A stretch of 36,739 nucleotides of DNA from Lachnospiraceae bacterium (GCA_017615545.1 JAFZZY010000059.1:1-36739), one strand, 5' to 3'; counted from the stretch's first letter, positions 8,195-17,924 are shown. The notes: generated from the sequence alone by a model not told the origin. Made by a program: numbers and translations.

Positions 8195-9133
8195 TTAGAT
8201 TACCAAGCGAGCCGCCCCGTAAATTCCTGCATCATTTCCCAGGGTTGCGAGGGCAAATTGCGCCTTCGTTTTGAGCAGAGGGGTGTATTTTTCGAAATAT
8301 TTGCCGATTCCGTCGGTGAGGATCGCTCCTGCGCGGGAAACGCCGCCGCCGATCACGAAAACTTCGGGATCGACCGTCATCGCACAGTTTGCTGTCGCGA
8401 AGCCCAGGTATTTGCACAGGATCTCGACCGCTTCGAGGGCGATCGCATCTCCGGCTTTTGCTGCGTCGAATACATCCTTCGCGGAATAATTCTCGATGCT
8501 GCGAAGCGTGCTGGCCTGCTCCGGTTTCGATGCCAGGATGCGGCCTGCCACACGTACCACGCCCGTCGCCGAAGCATACTGCTCCAGGCAGCCGTAGTTT
8601 CCGCAGTTGCAGCGCAGGGTCTCGTCGGGATTTACCACGATGTGGCCCAGCTCACCGCCGGCTCCGTGTGCGCCGTCAATGACCTTACCATTCAGGATGA
8701 CACCGCCGCCGACGCCTGTGCCGAGGGTCAGGAGCACTACGCTCTTGCAACCCTGTGCGCCGCCACGCCAGAACTCGCCCAGCGCCGCTACGGTCGCATC
8801 ATTGCCCGCGCGAACGGGAACGCCGCCCAGCAGTTCGGACAGCTCGCGTCCGGGATTGCGCTCCTTCCAGCCCAGATTTACGCAGATGGAAACATCGCCG
8901 TCCGGGGTGACCGGTCCGGGAATGCCCATGCCGACGCCGCAGATGTCATCCGCAGCGATCTTGCGCTCTGCGATCTTATCTTTTACCGACGCCGCGATAT
9001 CCGGCAGGATCGCCTCGCCGTCGTTCTCCTTACGTGTCGGGATCTCCCACTTTTCGAGGAGATTGCCCTCCGTATCAAACAGGCCCATCTTTACGCTGGT
9101 GCCGCCGATGTCAATTCCGAAACAATATTTCAT
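8195..9133 (-). CDS. glcK: Glucokinase, ROK family
   Basis: A 312-residue ROK-family sugar kinase. The N-terminal GIDIGGTSVKMGLF is the phosphate-binding loop, GTGVGGGVILNG is the second ATP motif, and GELGHIVV followed by CNCGNYGCLEQYAS is the ROK signature with the zinc-binding cysteines. There is no N-terminal winged helix, so it is a kinase and not a NagC-type repressor. Glucose is the usual substrate of this subgroup. It starts 9 bases after galE, so the pair handles glucose and UDP-hexose interconversion. The start ATG follows AGGAG at 8 bases. Confidence 0.93.
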   Translation of the reverse strand: MKYCFGIDIGGTSVKMGLFDTEGNLLEKWEIPTRKENDGEAILPDIAASVKDKIAERKIAADDICGVGMGIPGPVTPDGDVSICVNLGWKERNPGRELSELLGGVPVRAGNDATVAALGEFWRGGAQGCKSVVLLTLGTGVGGGVILNGKVIDGAHGAGGELGHIVVNPDETLRCNCGNYGCLEQYASATGVVRVAGRILASKPEQASTLRSIENYSAKDVFDAAKAGDAIALEAVEILCKYLGFATANCAMTVDPEVFVIGGGVSRAGAILTDGIGKYFEKYTPLLKTKAQFALATLGNDAGIYGAARLVI

Positions 9134-9142
9134 GGTCTTCTC

Positions 9143-10159
9143 CTAATCGTTATACCCGTTCGGGTTTTTGCTCTGCCAGTTCCAGGAGTCGCGACACATC
9201 TCGTCGAGATCCATGGTCGCCTCCCAGCCAAGTTCTTTTTTCGCCAGGGATGCGTCTGCGTAGTTCGTCGCGATATCTCCGGGGCGGCGCTCCTTGATCT
9301 GATATGGGATCGTCTTGCCGCAAGCCTTCTCGTATGCGTGCAGCACTTCGAGAACGCTGTAGCCGCGTCCGGTTCCGAGGTTGTAGATACGCACCTTCGG
9401 CTCTTCTTCGAATTTCTTTAGTGCCATCACATGGCCGCGCGCCAGGTCCACCACGTGGATGTAGTCGCGCACACCCGTGCCGTCCGGCGTATCGTAATCG
9501 TTTCCGAAGACCGCGAGGTACTCTCTGCGTCCGACTGCCACCTGGGAAATGTAAGGCACGAGGTTGTTCGGGATGCCCTGCGGATCCTCGCCGATGAGGC
9601 CGCTCTTATGCGCGCCGATCGGATTGAAGTAGCGAAGCAGTATGATGCTCCACTCCGGATCCGAAACGCAAACGTCCATCAGGATCTGCTCGAGCATGCT
9701 CTTCGTCCAGCCGTACGGGTTCGTCGCGCTCTGCTTCGGGCACTGCTCATTGACCGGAACGGTCAGCGGGTCGCCGTAGACCGTCGCAGACGAACTGAAG
9801 ATGAAGTTCTTCACGCCGAATGCGCGGCAGACTCTCAGCAACGTCAATGTGCCGCCGATGTTGTTTGTGTAATACTCGATGGGCTTCCGGACGGACTCAC
9901 CGACCGCCTTCAGTCCCGCGAAATGGATGACTGCGTAGATCTTTTCTTTTTCAAAGATCGCGGTCAATGCGGCTTCGTCCTGAATGTCCGCGTTGTAGAA
10001 TGTCACTTTCTTTCCTGTGATCTGCTCGACTCTGTCGAGGCTCTTCTCGCAGGAATTACTCAGGTTGTCGACTACGACCACATCGTAGCCTGCGTCCAGA
10101 AGCTCCACGCAGGTGTGGCTTCCGATAAATCCGGCTCCGCCGGTAACTAAGATCTTCAT
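9143..10159 (-). CDS. galE: UDP-glucose 4-epimerase
   Basis: A 338-residue short-chain dehydrogenase-type enzyme that interconverts UDP-glucose and UDP-galactose with bound NAD. It shows the NAD loop GGAGFIGS at residues 7-14, VVVDNLSNS, the catalytic serine/threonine segment [10 protein letters not shown] and the YGWTK (YxxxK) motif. Length is normal. The start follows AGAGGGA. A 6-bp GGGGAG/CTCCCC hairpin lies between it and the upstream DUF5711 gene, without a T-run. No other Leloir-pathway gene is in the window, so the product may feed cell-wall glycan synthesis. Confidence 0.96.
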   Translation of the reverse strand: MKILVTGGAGFIGSHTCVELLDAGYDVVVVDNLSNSCEKSLDRVEQITGKKVTFYNADIQDEAALTAIFEKEKIYAVIHFAGLKAVGESVRKPIEYYTNNIGGTLTLLRVCRAFGVKNFIFSSSATVYGDPLTVPVNEQCPKQSATNPYGWTKSMLEQILMDVCVSDPEWSIILLRYFNPIGAHKSGLIGEDPQGIPNNLVPYISQVAVGRREYLAVFGNDYDTPDGTGVRDYIHVVDLARGHVMALKKFEEEPKVRIYNLGTGRGYSVLEVLHAYEKACGKTIPYQIKERRPGDIATNYADASLAKKELGWEATMDLDEMCRDSWNWQSKNPNGYND

Positions 10160-10208
10160 ATTCCCTCTTTTCCTTCCGTATATGGGGAGTCTGGTCCTCC
10201 CCTCGTAT

Positions 10209-11507
10209 TTAGTTTTTCAGTTTTACCCGCATGAGTTTGGTATCACTCAGGATCAGGAAGGCATTGTCCTTCCCGAGGTTGACGATCGAACGTACATTGA
10301 CCCTGAAATTACCCTGGAAGCGCAGCTTCATCTTACCCAGGACCTTACCGTATACGACCAGGGAACTGCTGTCGTGGAAATACAGGGTGCCGTTCTTCAT
10401 GCCGACGAAATCGGGCAGGAACGTCGAGCGGTACGCGTATTTCGCCGTGCCGTCCTTCGCATAGCAGGTCACGAGCCAGGTGTTGTTTTCGGGCTGCGAT
10501 GTCACCACATACACGCCCTCGTCGTCGTAGAAAACGCGCTCGATCGTGTCGGAAAACTTCACCTCCGCCGTCTCCTCCGGCTTCAGTCGGTTCTTCAGTG
10601 AGAAGAAAACGATGCGGCCGTCGCCGAACGCCACCGCGCGCCGGTCGTCCAGAAATGCCACGCGGGCGAACAGCGTGTCGCCGTACTTCTGGAAGCCGCC
10701 GACGGTCTGGTTTGCGCCGGCCTGGCTGTCATGGTAATCGTAGAAGATCAGCTTGTTGTTCATCATGCCCTGCTCCATGTAGACGTAGGACACCATGAGC
10801 ATCTTGCCGTCGGGCGAGAGCGCCGCCGACATCGGGTAGCCGGTCTTATTCATCAGCGTCTGGAAGTTCGAGTCGCTCTTCGCGCCGGTCTTGTCGAAGA
10901 ACAGGATGCGGTTCGCCATGTCGTCCTCGACCACCGCTGCTACGCGGCCTTCGCGGGAAATGCTGACCGAGCTGATGGGCAGCGGACTGTACGCGCTTCC
11001 CTGGAAACCATCACGGTTACAGATCACCAGGTTGTTGTAGCCGATGTCCGCCATCACGATGTATTCACCGCAGACCGAAGGCTTCGGCTTACGCATCTCA
11101 TACGTTTTCGTCCACTTCAGTTCGCCGTCTTCGTTGTAAAAACTCATACCGTCGTTGTTGTATTTCACGACGCCGTTCGCGTAAGGCAGGGACGTAAACA
11201 GCGTCATCTCCGACGCCGGTTTCTCCCAAACCGTAGTGATATCGTTGTATTTCAATGTCAAGCGGATGCCGAAGTACACGGCAACGACTACGATAAGAAT
11301 CAGAACCAGGCACAACCCGAGCGTCCTTCGAAACGAAGCGTGCGCTTTGATATCCTCGCGCAAACGTTCATCCAGGTACTCATCGCTGTGCCCTCTTTTG
11401 CGGTTCTCTTCTTTCGTCGCCAGTCGCTCTCCCCGCGTCTGTCGTACTTCATCGAGCGAAATGACTTTTTTCTCGTCATCCGAAAAGCGATCTCTGTCAT
11501 CAGCCAT
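10209..11507 (-). CDS. DUF5711-type membrane-anchored beta-propeller protein
   Basis: A 432-residue protein. A charged cytoplasmic N-terminus (residues 1-60) is followed by one membrane segment (about 64-86, [19 protein letters not shown]) and a long extracytoplasmic part of repeated beta-strand units (for example [25 protein letters not shown] and [19 protein letters not shown]), typical of a WD40/PQQ-like propeller. This matches DUF5711 proteins of clostridia, whose role is not established. The start ATG follows GGAGG at 10 bases. It lies 31 bases after the coiled-coil/membrane gene and 49 bases before galE, on the same presumed transcript. Confidence 0.8.
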   Translation of the reverse strand: MADDRDRFSDDEKKVISLDEVRQTRGERLATKEENRKRGHSDEYLDERLREDIKAHASFRRTLGLCLVLILIVVVAVYFGIRLTLKYNDITTVWEKPASEMTLFTSLPYANGVVKYNNDGMSFYNEDGELKWTKTYEMRKPKPSVCGEYIVMADIGYNNLVICNRDGFQGSAYSPLPISSVSISREGRVAAVVEDDMANRILFFDKTGAKSDSNFQTLMNKTGYPMSAALSPDGKMLMVSYVYMEQGMMNNKLIFYDYHDSQAGANQTVGGFQKYGDTLFARVAFLDDRRAVAFGDGRIVFFSLKNRLKPEETAEVKFSDTIERVFYDDEGVYVVTSQPENNTWLVTCYAKDGTAKYAYRSTFLPDFVGMKNGTLYFHDSSSLVVYGKVLGKMKLRFQGNFRVNVRSIVNLGKDNAFLILSDTKLMRVKLKN

Positions 11508-11538
11508 GCCGCTCTTTCCTCCGTTGATTTATCTCAAA

Positions 11539-12630
11539 TTATGCTTTTTTCGTCTGGAAGACGGTGACCGCCTCCGTGATGCTCGCGGCCTGACCGCTGC
11601 GCATCAGTTCGATGAGCTGGTCAATGTTGGACTGATCCATGCACTCCCTGGGCAGGTATCCGCCATACCGGTCGGTGAACCGGATGGAGCTGCTCTTATA
11701 GGTTTCCTCGGTCTGCGCAAGCGCGCTCGCATTGGCCGCCTGCTCTGCGCGAAGTTCGTTCAAACGTTCGCGTCCGGTCTCCGTGATCTCGTCGCAGATC
11801 ACCTGGCGCGTTACCGCTTCAAACGTGGACAATGCGTCCTTCTTCCGCTGTGCTACGTCTTCGACCTCCGCCTCGGTCTTCGCGATCTCGTAGTTGAAGT
11901 CACCCAGATCGTAACGGTCGTCATCGTCATCTTTCTTAATGTCCCTCGTGATCATGCGGATCTCTTTCTTATTCCGCGCGATCTGCGCGCGGTCCGCCAG
12001 GATCAGTTTCAGCGTATCGTAGTAGCGATACTTCACCTTCACGTTGATCACGAAATACGCCGACATGGTCGCGGCAAAAAAGACCAGATGCAGGAGAGTC
12101 AGCAAAAGCGGAGTCTCACTGCCGCTGAAAATATAGATCATGTAGGGAATGGCAAACATCCATGCCACACAGGCTGCAGATACGATGACCCACTGCAGCG
12201 CCGTACTGGTCAAAAAGAACATATAAAACCAACCGGATCCGCAGAAGGCGGGCAACCGGTTCTGTTTGACCAGCGTTTGAATATGTGATTTTAATTCCGT
12301 GTTTTTCGAAGTCAGGTCGGCCGTTTCTTCCTTAATGCGCTCTTTCATACCGGCGCTACGGGCCTGTTCTTTCTTGGATTTCACTTTCTTGAGGCGTTCC
12401 TGGATCCCGGTGATCTCTTTGTCGTATCCGGCCACGACCTCCTCACGGCGTTTCTTTACGGTTCGATTGATCTCATCCTCGATCGAGCGCTGCTCTGCCG
12501 CGATCAGTTTTTCGATCCTCTTTTCATTTGCCGCCAGATCGATCTTCTGGCTGCGGATCTGTTCCAGGGAAGACAGGGCCGACTTAGCTTGTTCCAGAAA
12601 CCGGATATTATCGTCTATCGTTGTTTCCAC
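11539..12630 (-). CDS. Coiled-coil / membrane hairpin / coiled-coil protein
   Basis: A 363-residue protein starting at GTG (12628-12630) with a perfect AGGAGG 6 bases upstream. A longer frame to 12687 is excluded because it begins at or before the transcription start predicted by the promoter at 12697-12725. Residues 5-125 and about 195-320 are charged and helical, rich in E, K, R and A, with predicted coiled coils. Between them are hydrophobic segments (FFLTSTALQWVIVSAACVAW and LLLTLLHLVFFAATMSAYFVI) that can form a membrane hairpin, putting both coiled coils in the cytoplasm. No family recognised. It leads the probable operon with the DUF5711 gene, galE and glcK. Confidence 0.75.
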   Translation of the reverse strand: METTIDDNIRFLEQAKSALSSLEQIRSQKIDLAANEKRIEKLIAAEQRSIEDEINRTVKKRREEVVAGYDKEITGIQERLKKVKSKKEQARSAGMKERIKEETADLTSKNTELKSHIQTLVKQNRLPAFCGSGWFYMFFLTSTALQWVIVSAACVAWMFAIPYMIYIFSGSETPLLLTLLHLVFFAATMSAYFVINVKVKYRYYDTLKLILADRAQIARNKKEIRMITRDIKKDDDDDRYDLGDFNYEIAKTEAEVEDVAQRKKDALSTFEAVTRQVICDEITETGRERLNELRAEQAANASALAQTEETYKSSSIRFTDRYGGYLPRECMDQSNIDQLIELMRSGQAASITEAVTVFQTKKA

Positions 12631-12696
12631 AGCAAACCTCCTGATATCAGCCTGTTGTTCCAAACATTCCTTTTCTCTACAAGTCACACCACTAGA

Positions 12697-12725
12697 AGTA
12701 TACGTTTTTTTCCCGAAAAAGTCAA
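12697..12725 (-). promoter_or_regulatory. Promoter of the 12630-8195 operon
   Basis: Minus-strand -35 TTGACT (12720-12725), exactly 17 bases, -10 TATACT (12697-12702). Transcription should start near 12690, about 60 bases before the GTG start at 12630. Confidence 0.85.
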
Positions 12726-12763
12726 CCTACCGAGGTCCGTTTCGGGGCTTTGTTAACAAAAGA

Positions 12764-13351
12764 TTAACAATTGCGATTCCCGCATTTTCGGGAAATGCGC
12801 ATCAGGCGGCGGCCCATCGCGGGCGCCAGCGCAGCGAGGAATACCACGTTCGAGATCACGTAGGTGACCATGCTGAACAGGCCGGTGGATACGGCAGCCA
12901 GCCACAGCTGCGTTGTCGGCGTTTTGTTGTACCAAAGCACCATCCAGGTGTCCATGAACAGGGAGTAATACACTCCGGCGAATGCTCCCCAGATGTATAG
13001 CAGGACGGGGAAACGACGCAACGGACGCCAAAACAGGCCCGACAACAGGCCGATGCTGCCCCAGGCCAGCATCTGGAAGGGCGTCCACGGTCCCTGCATA
13101 AAGTAGATGTTGGAGACCAGGGCAGCCAGGGCTCCGGTCGCAAGGCCGCTGCCTGCGCCGAAATACACGCCGGTCAGGATCACGATGGCAGTGACGGGCT
13201 TAAAGCCCGGAAGCGCAGCAAACAGAACGCGCCCCATGACGGCGAGAGTCGTCATGACCGCGATCATGCAGAGTTTTCGCGCCTGCAGCCGGGACGAGCC
13301 CCGACCCTGTCGCACGATATTCAGTTCTGCGGTGTTCTGCATTGCCTGCAT
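12764..13351 (-). CDS. ECF transporter S component (substrate-binding membrane subunit)
   Basis: A 195-residue membrane protein with about six hydrophobic segments. The stretch PGFKPVTAIVILTGVYFG, the following LATGALAALVSNIYFMQGPW and FQMLAWGSIGLLSG match the ECF-type S-component family that includes riboflavin- and cobalamin-type members. The S component alone sets vitamin specificity; the sequence by eye does not tell the ligand. It lies 15 bases after the fused ATPase gene and is the last gene of the five-gene operon. The start ATG follows AAAGGGA at about 8 bases. Neighbouring transcobalamin-like proteins suggest a corrinoid ligand, which is inference. Confidence 0.85.
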   Translation of the reverse strand: MQAMQNTAELNIVRQGRGSSRLQARKLCMIAVMTTLAVMGRVLFAALPGFKPVTAIVILTGVYFGAGSGLATGALAALVSNIYFMQGPWTPFQMLAWGSIGLLSGLFWRPLRRFPVLLYIWGAFAGVYYSLFMDTWMVLWYNKTPTTQLWLAAVSTGLFSMVTYVISNVVFLAALAPAMGRRLMRISRKCGNRNC

Positions 13352-13366
13352 CTTCGTTCCCTTTCG

Positions 13367-14998
13367 TTATACGTTCAGTGCGCGGTTCTTATGCGTTGTG
13401 TAGAATACATTGTCCGCGAAGAAGCGGTCGGCCCGCTCTTTCGAGAGGATCTCGCCGCGGAACAGCATGGCCGCATAGTCGGCACATAGTTCCGCAAAAT
13501 CGAGGTCGTGTGTGACTAAAATGACGGTCATGCCGTCGGCTTTTTTCTTAGCGATCAGGGCCGCGAGTTGCTCCTTCGCGACCGCATCCATGCCCTTCGT
13601 CGGCTCGTCCAGAAGGAGGATCTGCGGGTCGCGGAGCAAAAGCTTCGTGAGGCCCAGCATCTGCTGCTCGCCGCCGCTTAGGTCATACGGGTGCTGCTTG
13701 AAATGGTCCGTGAGCGCGGCAAATCCGTTCTCGCGGAGGAAGTTCTCGACGAAGCCCTCGCCGCCGGCGGCGACCTTCTCCTTCACGCCGGACACGATCT
13801 CTTCGTAGACCGTCTCCTCGGTGAACAGAGTCGAAACATCCTGCATCAAAAACGAGATCTTTTGGCGTGCGCCCGCCGTTTTATCTTTCTTCTTTTTGCC
13901 GGTCACTGCCCGTGTCTCGCCGAGGATCTTCACCTTCCCGGCGCCATACTTTTTATCGGGGACGACACCTGCGATGACCTTCAGAAGGGTCGACTTTCCG
14001 CTGCCGTTGCCGCCGACGATCGCCGTGCAGGCACCCGCCGGAATGTCGAGCGAAAGTTTATTCAGAACGGCCGGCGAGTACTCGTCGTAGCCGAAGTTGA
14101 CGTTGGAAAGCGAAACCGCCGTACCTGCATCCGCCGGTGCGGAAGCCTGCTCCCGGCCCGTGATCTTTGCCTTCGCGGCAGCGACCAGGGTTTCGTGATC
14201 CGGCGCCGCTTTCGCCTCGCGCAGTGAAACGAAGGGATCGCGCCCGGACTTGCTGTCGAAGAACAGGCGGCTCACCGTCGGAAGCGCCGCGGTAAATGCG
14301 TCCCCGCCCAAGAGCAGGTCATGGGCCACCTGGGCAGGCTTGCCCTGCGCCTTGATGCGTCCATTGTCCATATAGATCACGCGGTCGGCCTCCCCGAAGA
14401 TCTCTTCGAGGTGGTGTTCCGCCAAAACGATCGTGATGCCGAACTCGCGCCGTAGCTGCTCCAGCCACAGGAAGAAGCGGTTCGCCGCGATCGGGTCCAG
14501 CTGCGAGGTCGGCTCATCCAGAAGCAGGACCTTGCAACCCATGATCATCGTCGAAGCCACGACGAGCTGTTGTTTCTCTCCTCCGGACAGGGCGTTCGTG
14601 TCCTTTTCGAAGCTTTTCTCCAGGTCGAAATAGGCCGCGATCTCCGCGCTCCGGCGACGGATCACGTCCGACGTCACGCCGAGGTTCTCCAGGCCGAAGG
14701 CCAGCTCATGCCAAACCCGGTCCGTGACCACCTGCTGCTCCGGCATCTGCATCACGAAACCGATCTCGGGCAGACGATCCTCCGTCCCGATCTCGCGATC
14801 TTTATACACGACGCGACCGGTCCGCGTGCCCGCGGGCGTCAGCTCCGGCTTCAGCATCCGTAGCAGAGTGGATTTTCCGCATCCGGTCGGCCCGCACAGC
14901 AGCACGAACTCGCCCGGCGCGATCTTCAGGGATATATCGGAAAGGCTCGGACGGGCCGCTCCGGAATATGTAAAACTCATATTTTCAACTTGTATCAT
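13367..14998 (-). CDS. ECF transporter ATPase, two ABC domains fused (EcfA-EcfA')
   Basis: A 543-residue protein with two ABC ATPase domains in one chain. Domain 1: Walker A GPTGCGKST (residues 36-43), signature LSGGEKQQ, Walker B LLLDEPTSQLD, switch histidine in LAEHHLEE. Domain 2: Walker A GGNGSGKST, signature LSGGEQQM, Walker B ILLLDEPTKGMD and VTHDLD. All catalytic motifs look intact in both halves. Most dedicated ECF modules have two separate ATPases; the fused form is known for some group I systems. It energises uptake in complex with EcfT and the S component. It overlaps the ecfT stop by 4 bases (ATGA) and has AAAGGAGG 8 bases before its start. Confidence 0.95.
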   Translation of the reverse strand: MIQVENMSFTYSGAARPSLSDISLKIAPGEFVLLCGPTGCGKSTLLRMLKPELTPAGTRTGRVVYKDREIGTEDRLPEIGFVMQMPEQQVVTDRVWHELAFGLENLGVTSDVIRRRSAEIAAYFDLEKSFEKDTNALSGGEKQQLVVASTMIMGCKVLLLDEPTSQLDPIAANRFFLWLEQLRREFGITIVLAEHHLEEIFGEADRVIYMDNGRIKAQGKPAQVAHDLLLGGDAFTAALPTVSRLFFDSKSGRDPFVSLREAKAAPDHETLVAAAKAKITGREQASAPADAGTAVSLSNVNFGYDEYSPAVLNKLSLDIPAGACTAIVGGNGSGKSTLLKVIAGVVPDKKYGAGKVKILGETRAVTGKKKKDKTAGARQKISFLMQDVSTLFTEETVYEEIVSGVKEKVAAGGEGFVENFLRENGFAALTDHFKQHPYDLSGGEQQMLGLTKLLLRDPQILLLDEPTKGMDAVAKEQLAALIAKKKADGMTVILVTHDLDFAELCADYAAMLFRGEILSKERADRFFADNVFYTTHKNRALNV

Positions 14999-15858
14999 GA
15001 CCGCATCCTCCTTTCCTCTCGTATTACTTTATATGAGATCATCGGCAAATGACACAGCAGGAAGAACGCTGCAAAACCGAGGATATCGAAGCCTCCGTCC
15101 ATGTGGATGCGCACGTACGGATAGATCTGCGCTTCCAGTCCGCCGCTTGCGGCGGCGGTGATGACCGCGGCAAATGCGGCGGCAATCGCCAGGGCGATCC
15201 CGATGCTCGTCGCCCCGTAGTTTTCGCGGTTGAAGAAGGTCCGGCGCGCTGCGCCGTAACCCCGCGCCAGCATCGCATCGGCTGTAACAAAACCGTGCTC
15301 GAGCGACCAGGTCAGCATGCAGAGCAGTTCCCGCTTCGTCATGCGGAAGGTCTCTTTCAGCCCGACCGGGCTGCCGCCCTCCAGCGCCTCCTGACCCTCA
15401 CGGATCTTCTGCCATTGCTTCGTAAACAGCGGGAAGAAACGGAACACCATGGTCAGGACCAGGCCGGTCCTCCAGAAGCGCCGTCCGCAGACGTTCAGCC
15501 AGCGGTCCGTCGTCATGACGTCGCTCAGGATCACGCACCACAGCAAGGTGCAGACCAGGACCGACGCGAAGAGGAAACCGTAGGCCAGGGCCTCCGTCGT
15601 GATCGCGCGCCCGTTCAGATAGAACAGGATCGTTGCGCCGTTGGACGAGATCAGCGGGTTCGCCACGGTGAGAAGGCCGATGATGGCGAGCGCGGCAAAT
15701 ATGTGGCCGGCGGTCAGCCGGCGCCCCAGGATGCGCCACCACAACAGCCCACTCTCCAGGCTGATCAGCAGCAATATCGGGTGCCAAAACGTCATCAAGA
15801 TCACGATGACCATTATGAAATACAAAAACCAGGTCCGGGAATGAAGGTAAACTCTCAT
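14995..15858 (-). CDS. ecfT: ECF transporter transmembrane T component
   Basis: A 287-residue CbiQ/EcfT-family membrane protein that couples the ATPase to the S component. It has several hydrophobic segments and the coupling-helix motif ADAMLARGYGAARR (Ala-Arg-Gly) expected to contact the ATPase grooves. The final part (DILGFAAFFLLCHLPMISYKVI) is another membrane segment followed by a basic tail. It overlaps both neighbours by 4 bases (ATGA with the toroid/DUF4430 gene and with the ATPase gene), a sign of coupled translation and a dedicated transporter. Confidence 0.9.
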   Translation of the reverse strand: MRVYLHSRTWFLYFIMVIVILMTFWHPILLLISLESGLLWWRILGRRLTAGHIFAALAIIGLLTVANPLISSNGATILFYLNGRAITTEALAYGFLFASVLVCTLLWCVILSDVMTTDRWLNVCGRRFWRTGLVLTMVFRFFPLFTKQWQKIREGQEALEGGSPVGLKETFRMTKRELLCMLTWSLEHGFVTADAMLARGYGAARRTFFNRENYGATSIGIALAIAAAFAAVITAAASGGLEAQIYPYVRIHMDGGFDILGFAAFFLLCHLPMISYKVIREERRMRS

Positions 15859-17924
15859 GGGCTCACATCCTTTCCCAGATCGAGCGTGTACGCCCAGCGG
15901 ACTACGTCGCCCGCGGATAGCTTCACGCTGCCTGCGTCGGTCGTCGCCAGCGCATCATTGACCAGGAAGACCCAGCCCGAGCCGGCGCCACGGTCGAACT
16001 CCGCATGCCCGCCGATCGCGCGGACGTAGACGGTGCCGACCATACTCTTTGTGTAATCGATGGCGATGCCGTAGGCCATGGCCACGCGTTGCAGGATGTC
16101 AAATACCGTGTCATCCTCGCTGACCGTCACCAGGCGCGACGTCAGCAGCATCTCCTCGCCTTCGACTCTCTGGTCAATGCAGATCTCGATGCGGAACTCG
16201 CCCTGCGCGGGCAGACGCTCCAGATAGGTCTGCTGTTGTTTTTGGGTCGCGTGCTCCGGCAGGGTGATCTTCGACATCCAGACGAAGATCAGGGCCGCCG
16301 CGCCCAGCACGAGGATGGCTACGTAGGTCACCTTCGAGCGGCGCTTGGAGCATGTATTGGCCAGCAGGCCCAGCAGGATCAGGCCGGCCACGACTGCCGT
16401 CATGATCCACCGTACCGTGCCCGCCGAAGTGGAGGAACTGTCCTCCGATTTTTCTATATCTGAACCTTCTGTGGGTGTAGAAGGTGTAGTTTCGTTCGAA
16501 TCTTCTTTTGTTGTGGTTTCGGCAAAACTGCTTTCCGTTGAATCCGTGCTTGTAGTGGTTTCTTCGGGAAGAACGGTCGTTTCCTCTGTAGAACTCTCCC
16601 GCGTCTCTTCTGTAGAGGCCTCGGTTGATGTTTCGGTCGTATCCTCCGTCGACACCTCCGCGGTCTCTTCGGTCGTTTCTTCGGCAGAAACTTCCGTCCC
16701 CTTCGCTGTGGTCTCCTGTGCGGAGGCCTCGGTCCCCTTCTTTGTCGTCTCCTCTGCGGAGGCTTCCGTTCCCTTCTTCGTTGTCTCCTCTGTCGAGGCT
16801 TCTGTCTTTTTCGCTGTCGTCTCTTCCGTGGAAGCTTCGGTCGGTTTCTGCGTCGGTTTTTGTGTCGTCGGTTCCACCGGGGCAGCCGCCGCCTTCACCG
16901 GGTAGAGTCTGCCGGACGCTCCCTTCAGGTAGGATGCATAGGCTGCATACGCGCACATCACCTGCGCCGTGGCCAGGTCATTTTCCATGGAGGCAACTCC
17001 GTCCGACAGGGCGTGCGCGTAGCCGCCTTTCGCCGTCTGGAAGCGATCCGTCGCCGCGATCAGCGCGCTCGCATTGACCGAGTTTCGTACTTCCGCCGCG
17101 ATATCCTTATCGGAAAATGCTGCGAGGGCCAGCAGGACCATCGCTCCGCTCTCGGCATTCGCCGTGCCGAACGATGCATAGCCGCCGTCCGCCGACTGAC
17201 GCTTCCCGAGCACCGCAAAAGCATCGCTGACTGCCGTCGCCAGCTCCGCGCCCGCCGCATTCTTACCCTGCGCGCCGAGAAGGGCACCGTACGCCTGCAA
17301 AACGAAGGCCGTCACATCGACATCGGAGGTCTCACCCATCAGGGCGTAGCCGCCGTCCGCCAGTTTCAGCGCGATGAGGGCGCTCTGCGTCTCACCATAG
17401 ACAAACGAACTCGAAGCGCGTCCGGCCGCCACGGCATAGCCGCGGTAGATCGCGCTCATGATACCCTTATCCTTCAGTTTCTCGGGCGCTGTCCCGGGGA
17501 TGTCCTCGTAGCCCATCGCGCGCGCCGTCAGGTAGCGCCGGTACTGCTCCACATCCGTCGGCTCGGGATCTTTACACACCTCGAACAGGGCGTTCGCATA
17601 CTTCGTGTAATCGAGCTTCAGGCCCATCTTCGCCATCGCGAGGACGTACCAGTCCTCCGGACTCCGACCCGCGCGCGCCGCCATCGCATCCAGCAACTCC
17701 TGCTCCGACGCCACGCCGGCGGCCTTCATTTTCCAAGAAAGCGCCTCCCGGCACTTCGTGAGCAGCTGCTCCGCCGTCGACGTGCGCTCCGCGGTCGTGT
17801 CCGCAAACACACGCCGGACCGGGCCGACGCTGCTAAAAGCATCAAAAAAAGAAGTCAGAAGCAAAACAACTGCCAGCGACCACAAAATCAGATTGTGTCG
17901 ACGCCTACGCATTTTGTTCTGCAT
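15855..17924 (-). CDS. Transcobalamin-like surface protein: alpha/alpha toroid + Ser/Thr/Glu repeats + membrane hairpin + DUF4430
   Basis: A 689-residue protein. Order of parts: basic N-terminus and signal anchor (residues 11-40); an alpha/alpha toroid (about 50-335) with recurring prenyltransferase-type motifs (LADGGYALMG, QSADGGYASFGTANAESG, QTAKGGYAHA); a low-complexity linker (about 345-490) of 12-residue EASTEETTKKGT-type repeats; two membrane segments (about 505-525 and 535-555); and a C-terminal DUF4430 domain (about 575-689) with GAGSGWVFLVNDA and GDVVRWAYTLDLGKD. DUF4430 is the transcobalamin-like C-terminal domain, and in animal transcobalamin/intrinsic factor an alpha6/alpha6 barrel precedes it. 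Its overlap with ecfT suggests it captures the transported vitamin. The ligand is not proven. Confidence 0.88.
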   Translation of the reverse strand: MQNKMRRRRHNLILWSLAVVLLLTSFFDAFSSVGPVRRVFADTTAERTSTAEQLLTKCREALSWKMKAAGVASEQELLDAMAARAGRSPEDWYVLAMAKMGLKLDYTKYANALFEVCKDPEPTDVEQYRRYLTARAMGYEDIPGTAPEKLKDKGIMSAIYRGYAVAAGRASSSFVYGETQSALIALKLADGGYALMGETSDVDVTAFVLQAYGALLGAQGKNAAGAELATAVSDAFAVLGKRQSADGGYASFGTANAESGAMVLLALAAFSDKDIAAEVRNSVNASALIAATDRFQTAKGGYAHALSDGVASMENDLATAQVMCAYAAYASYLKGASGRLYPVKAAAAPVEPTTQKPTQKPTEASTEETTAKKTEASTEETTKKGTEASAEETTKKGTEASAQETTAKGTEVSAEETTEETAEVSTEDTTETSTEASTEETRESSTEETTVLPEETTTSTDSTESSFAETTTKEDSNETTPSTPTEGSDIEKSEDSSSTSAGTVRWIMTAVVAGLILLGLLANTCSKRRSKVTYVAILVLGAAALIFVWMSKITLPEHATQKQQQTYLERLPAQGEFRIEICIDQRVEGEEMLLTSRLVTVSEDDTVFDILQRVAMAYGIAIDYTKSMVGTVYVRAIGGHAEFDRGAGSGWVFLVNDALATTDAGSVKLSAGDVVRWAYTLDLGKDVSP
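16672..16842 (-). repeat. In-gene tandem repeat of 36 bp (12 codons)
   Basis: Within the surface-protein gene the minus strand codes successive 12-residue units EASTEETTAKKT, EASTEETTKKGT, EASAEETTKKGT, EASAQETTAKGT and EVSAEETTEETA, that is a 36-bp DNA period, decaying into related TEAST/EETT units on the C-terminal side (down to about 16500). The block is rigid, highly charged and Thr-rich, as in cell-wall-spanning stalks. Ends are approximate. Confidence 0.8.

Noticed and set aside
12631..12687. Upstream GTG start for the coiled-coil/membrane gene
   Set aside because: It coincides with or precedes the expected transcription start; the GTG at 12630 has a perfect AGGAGG.
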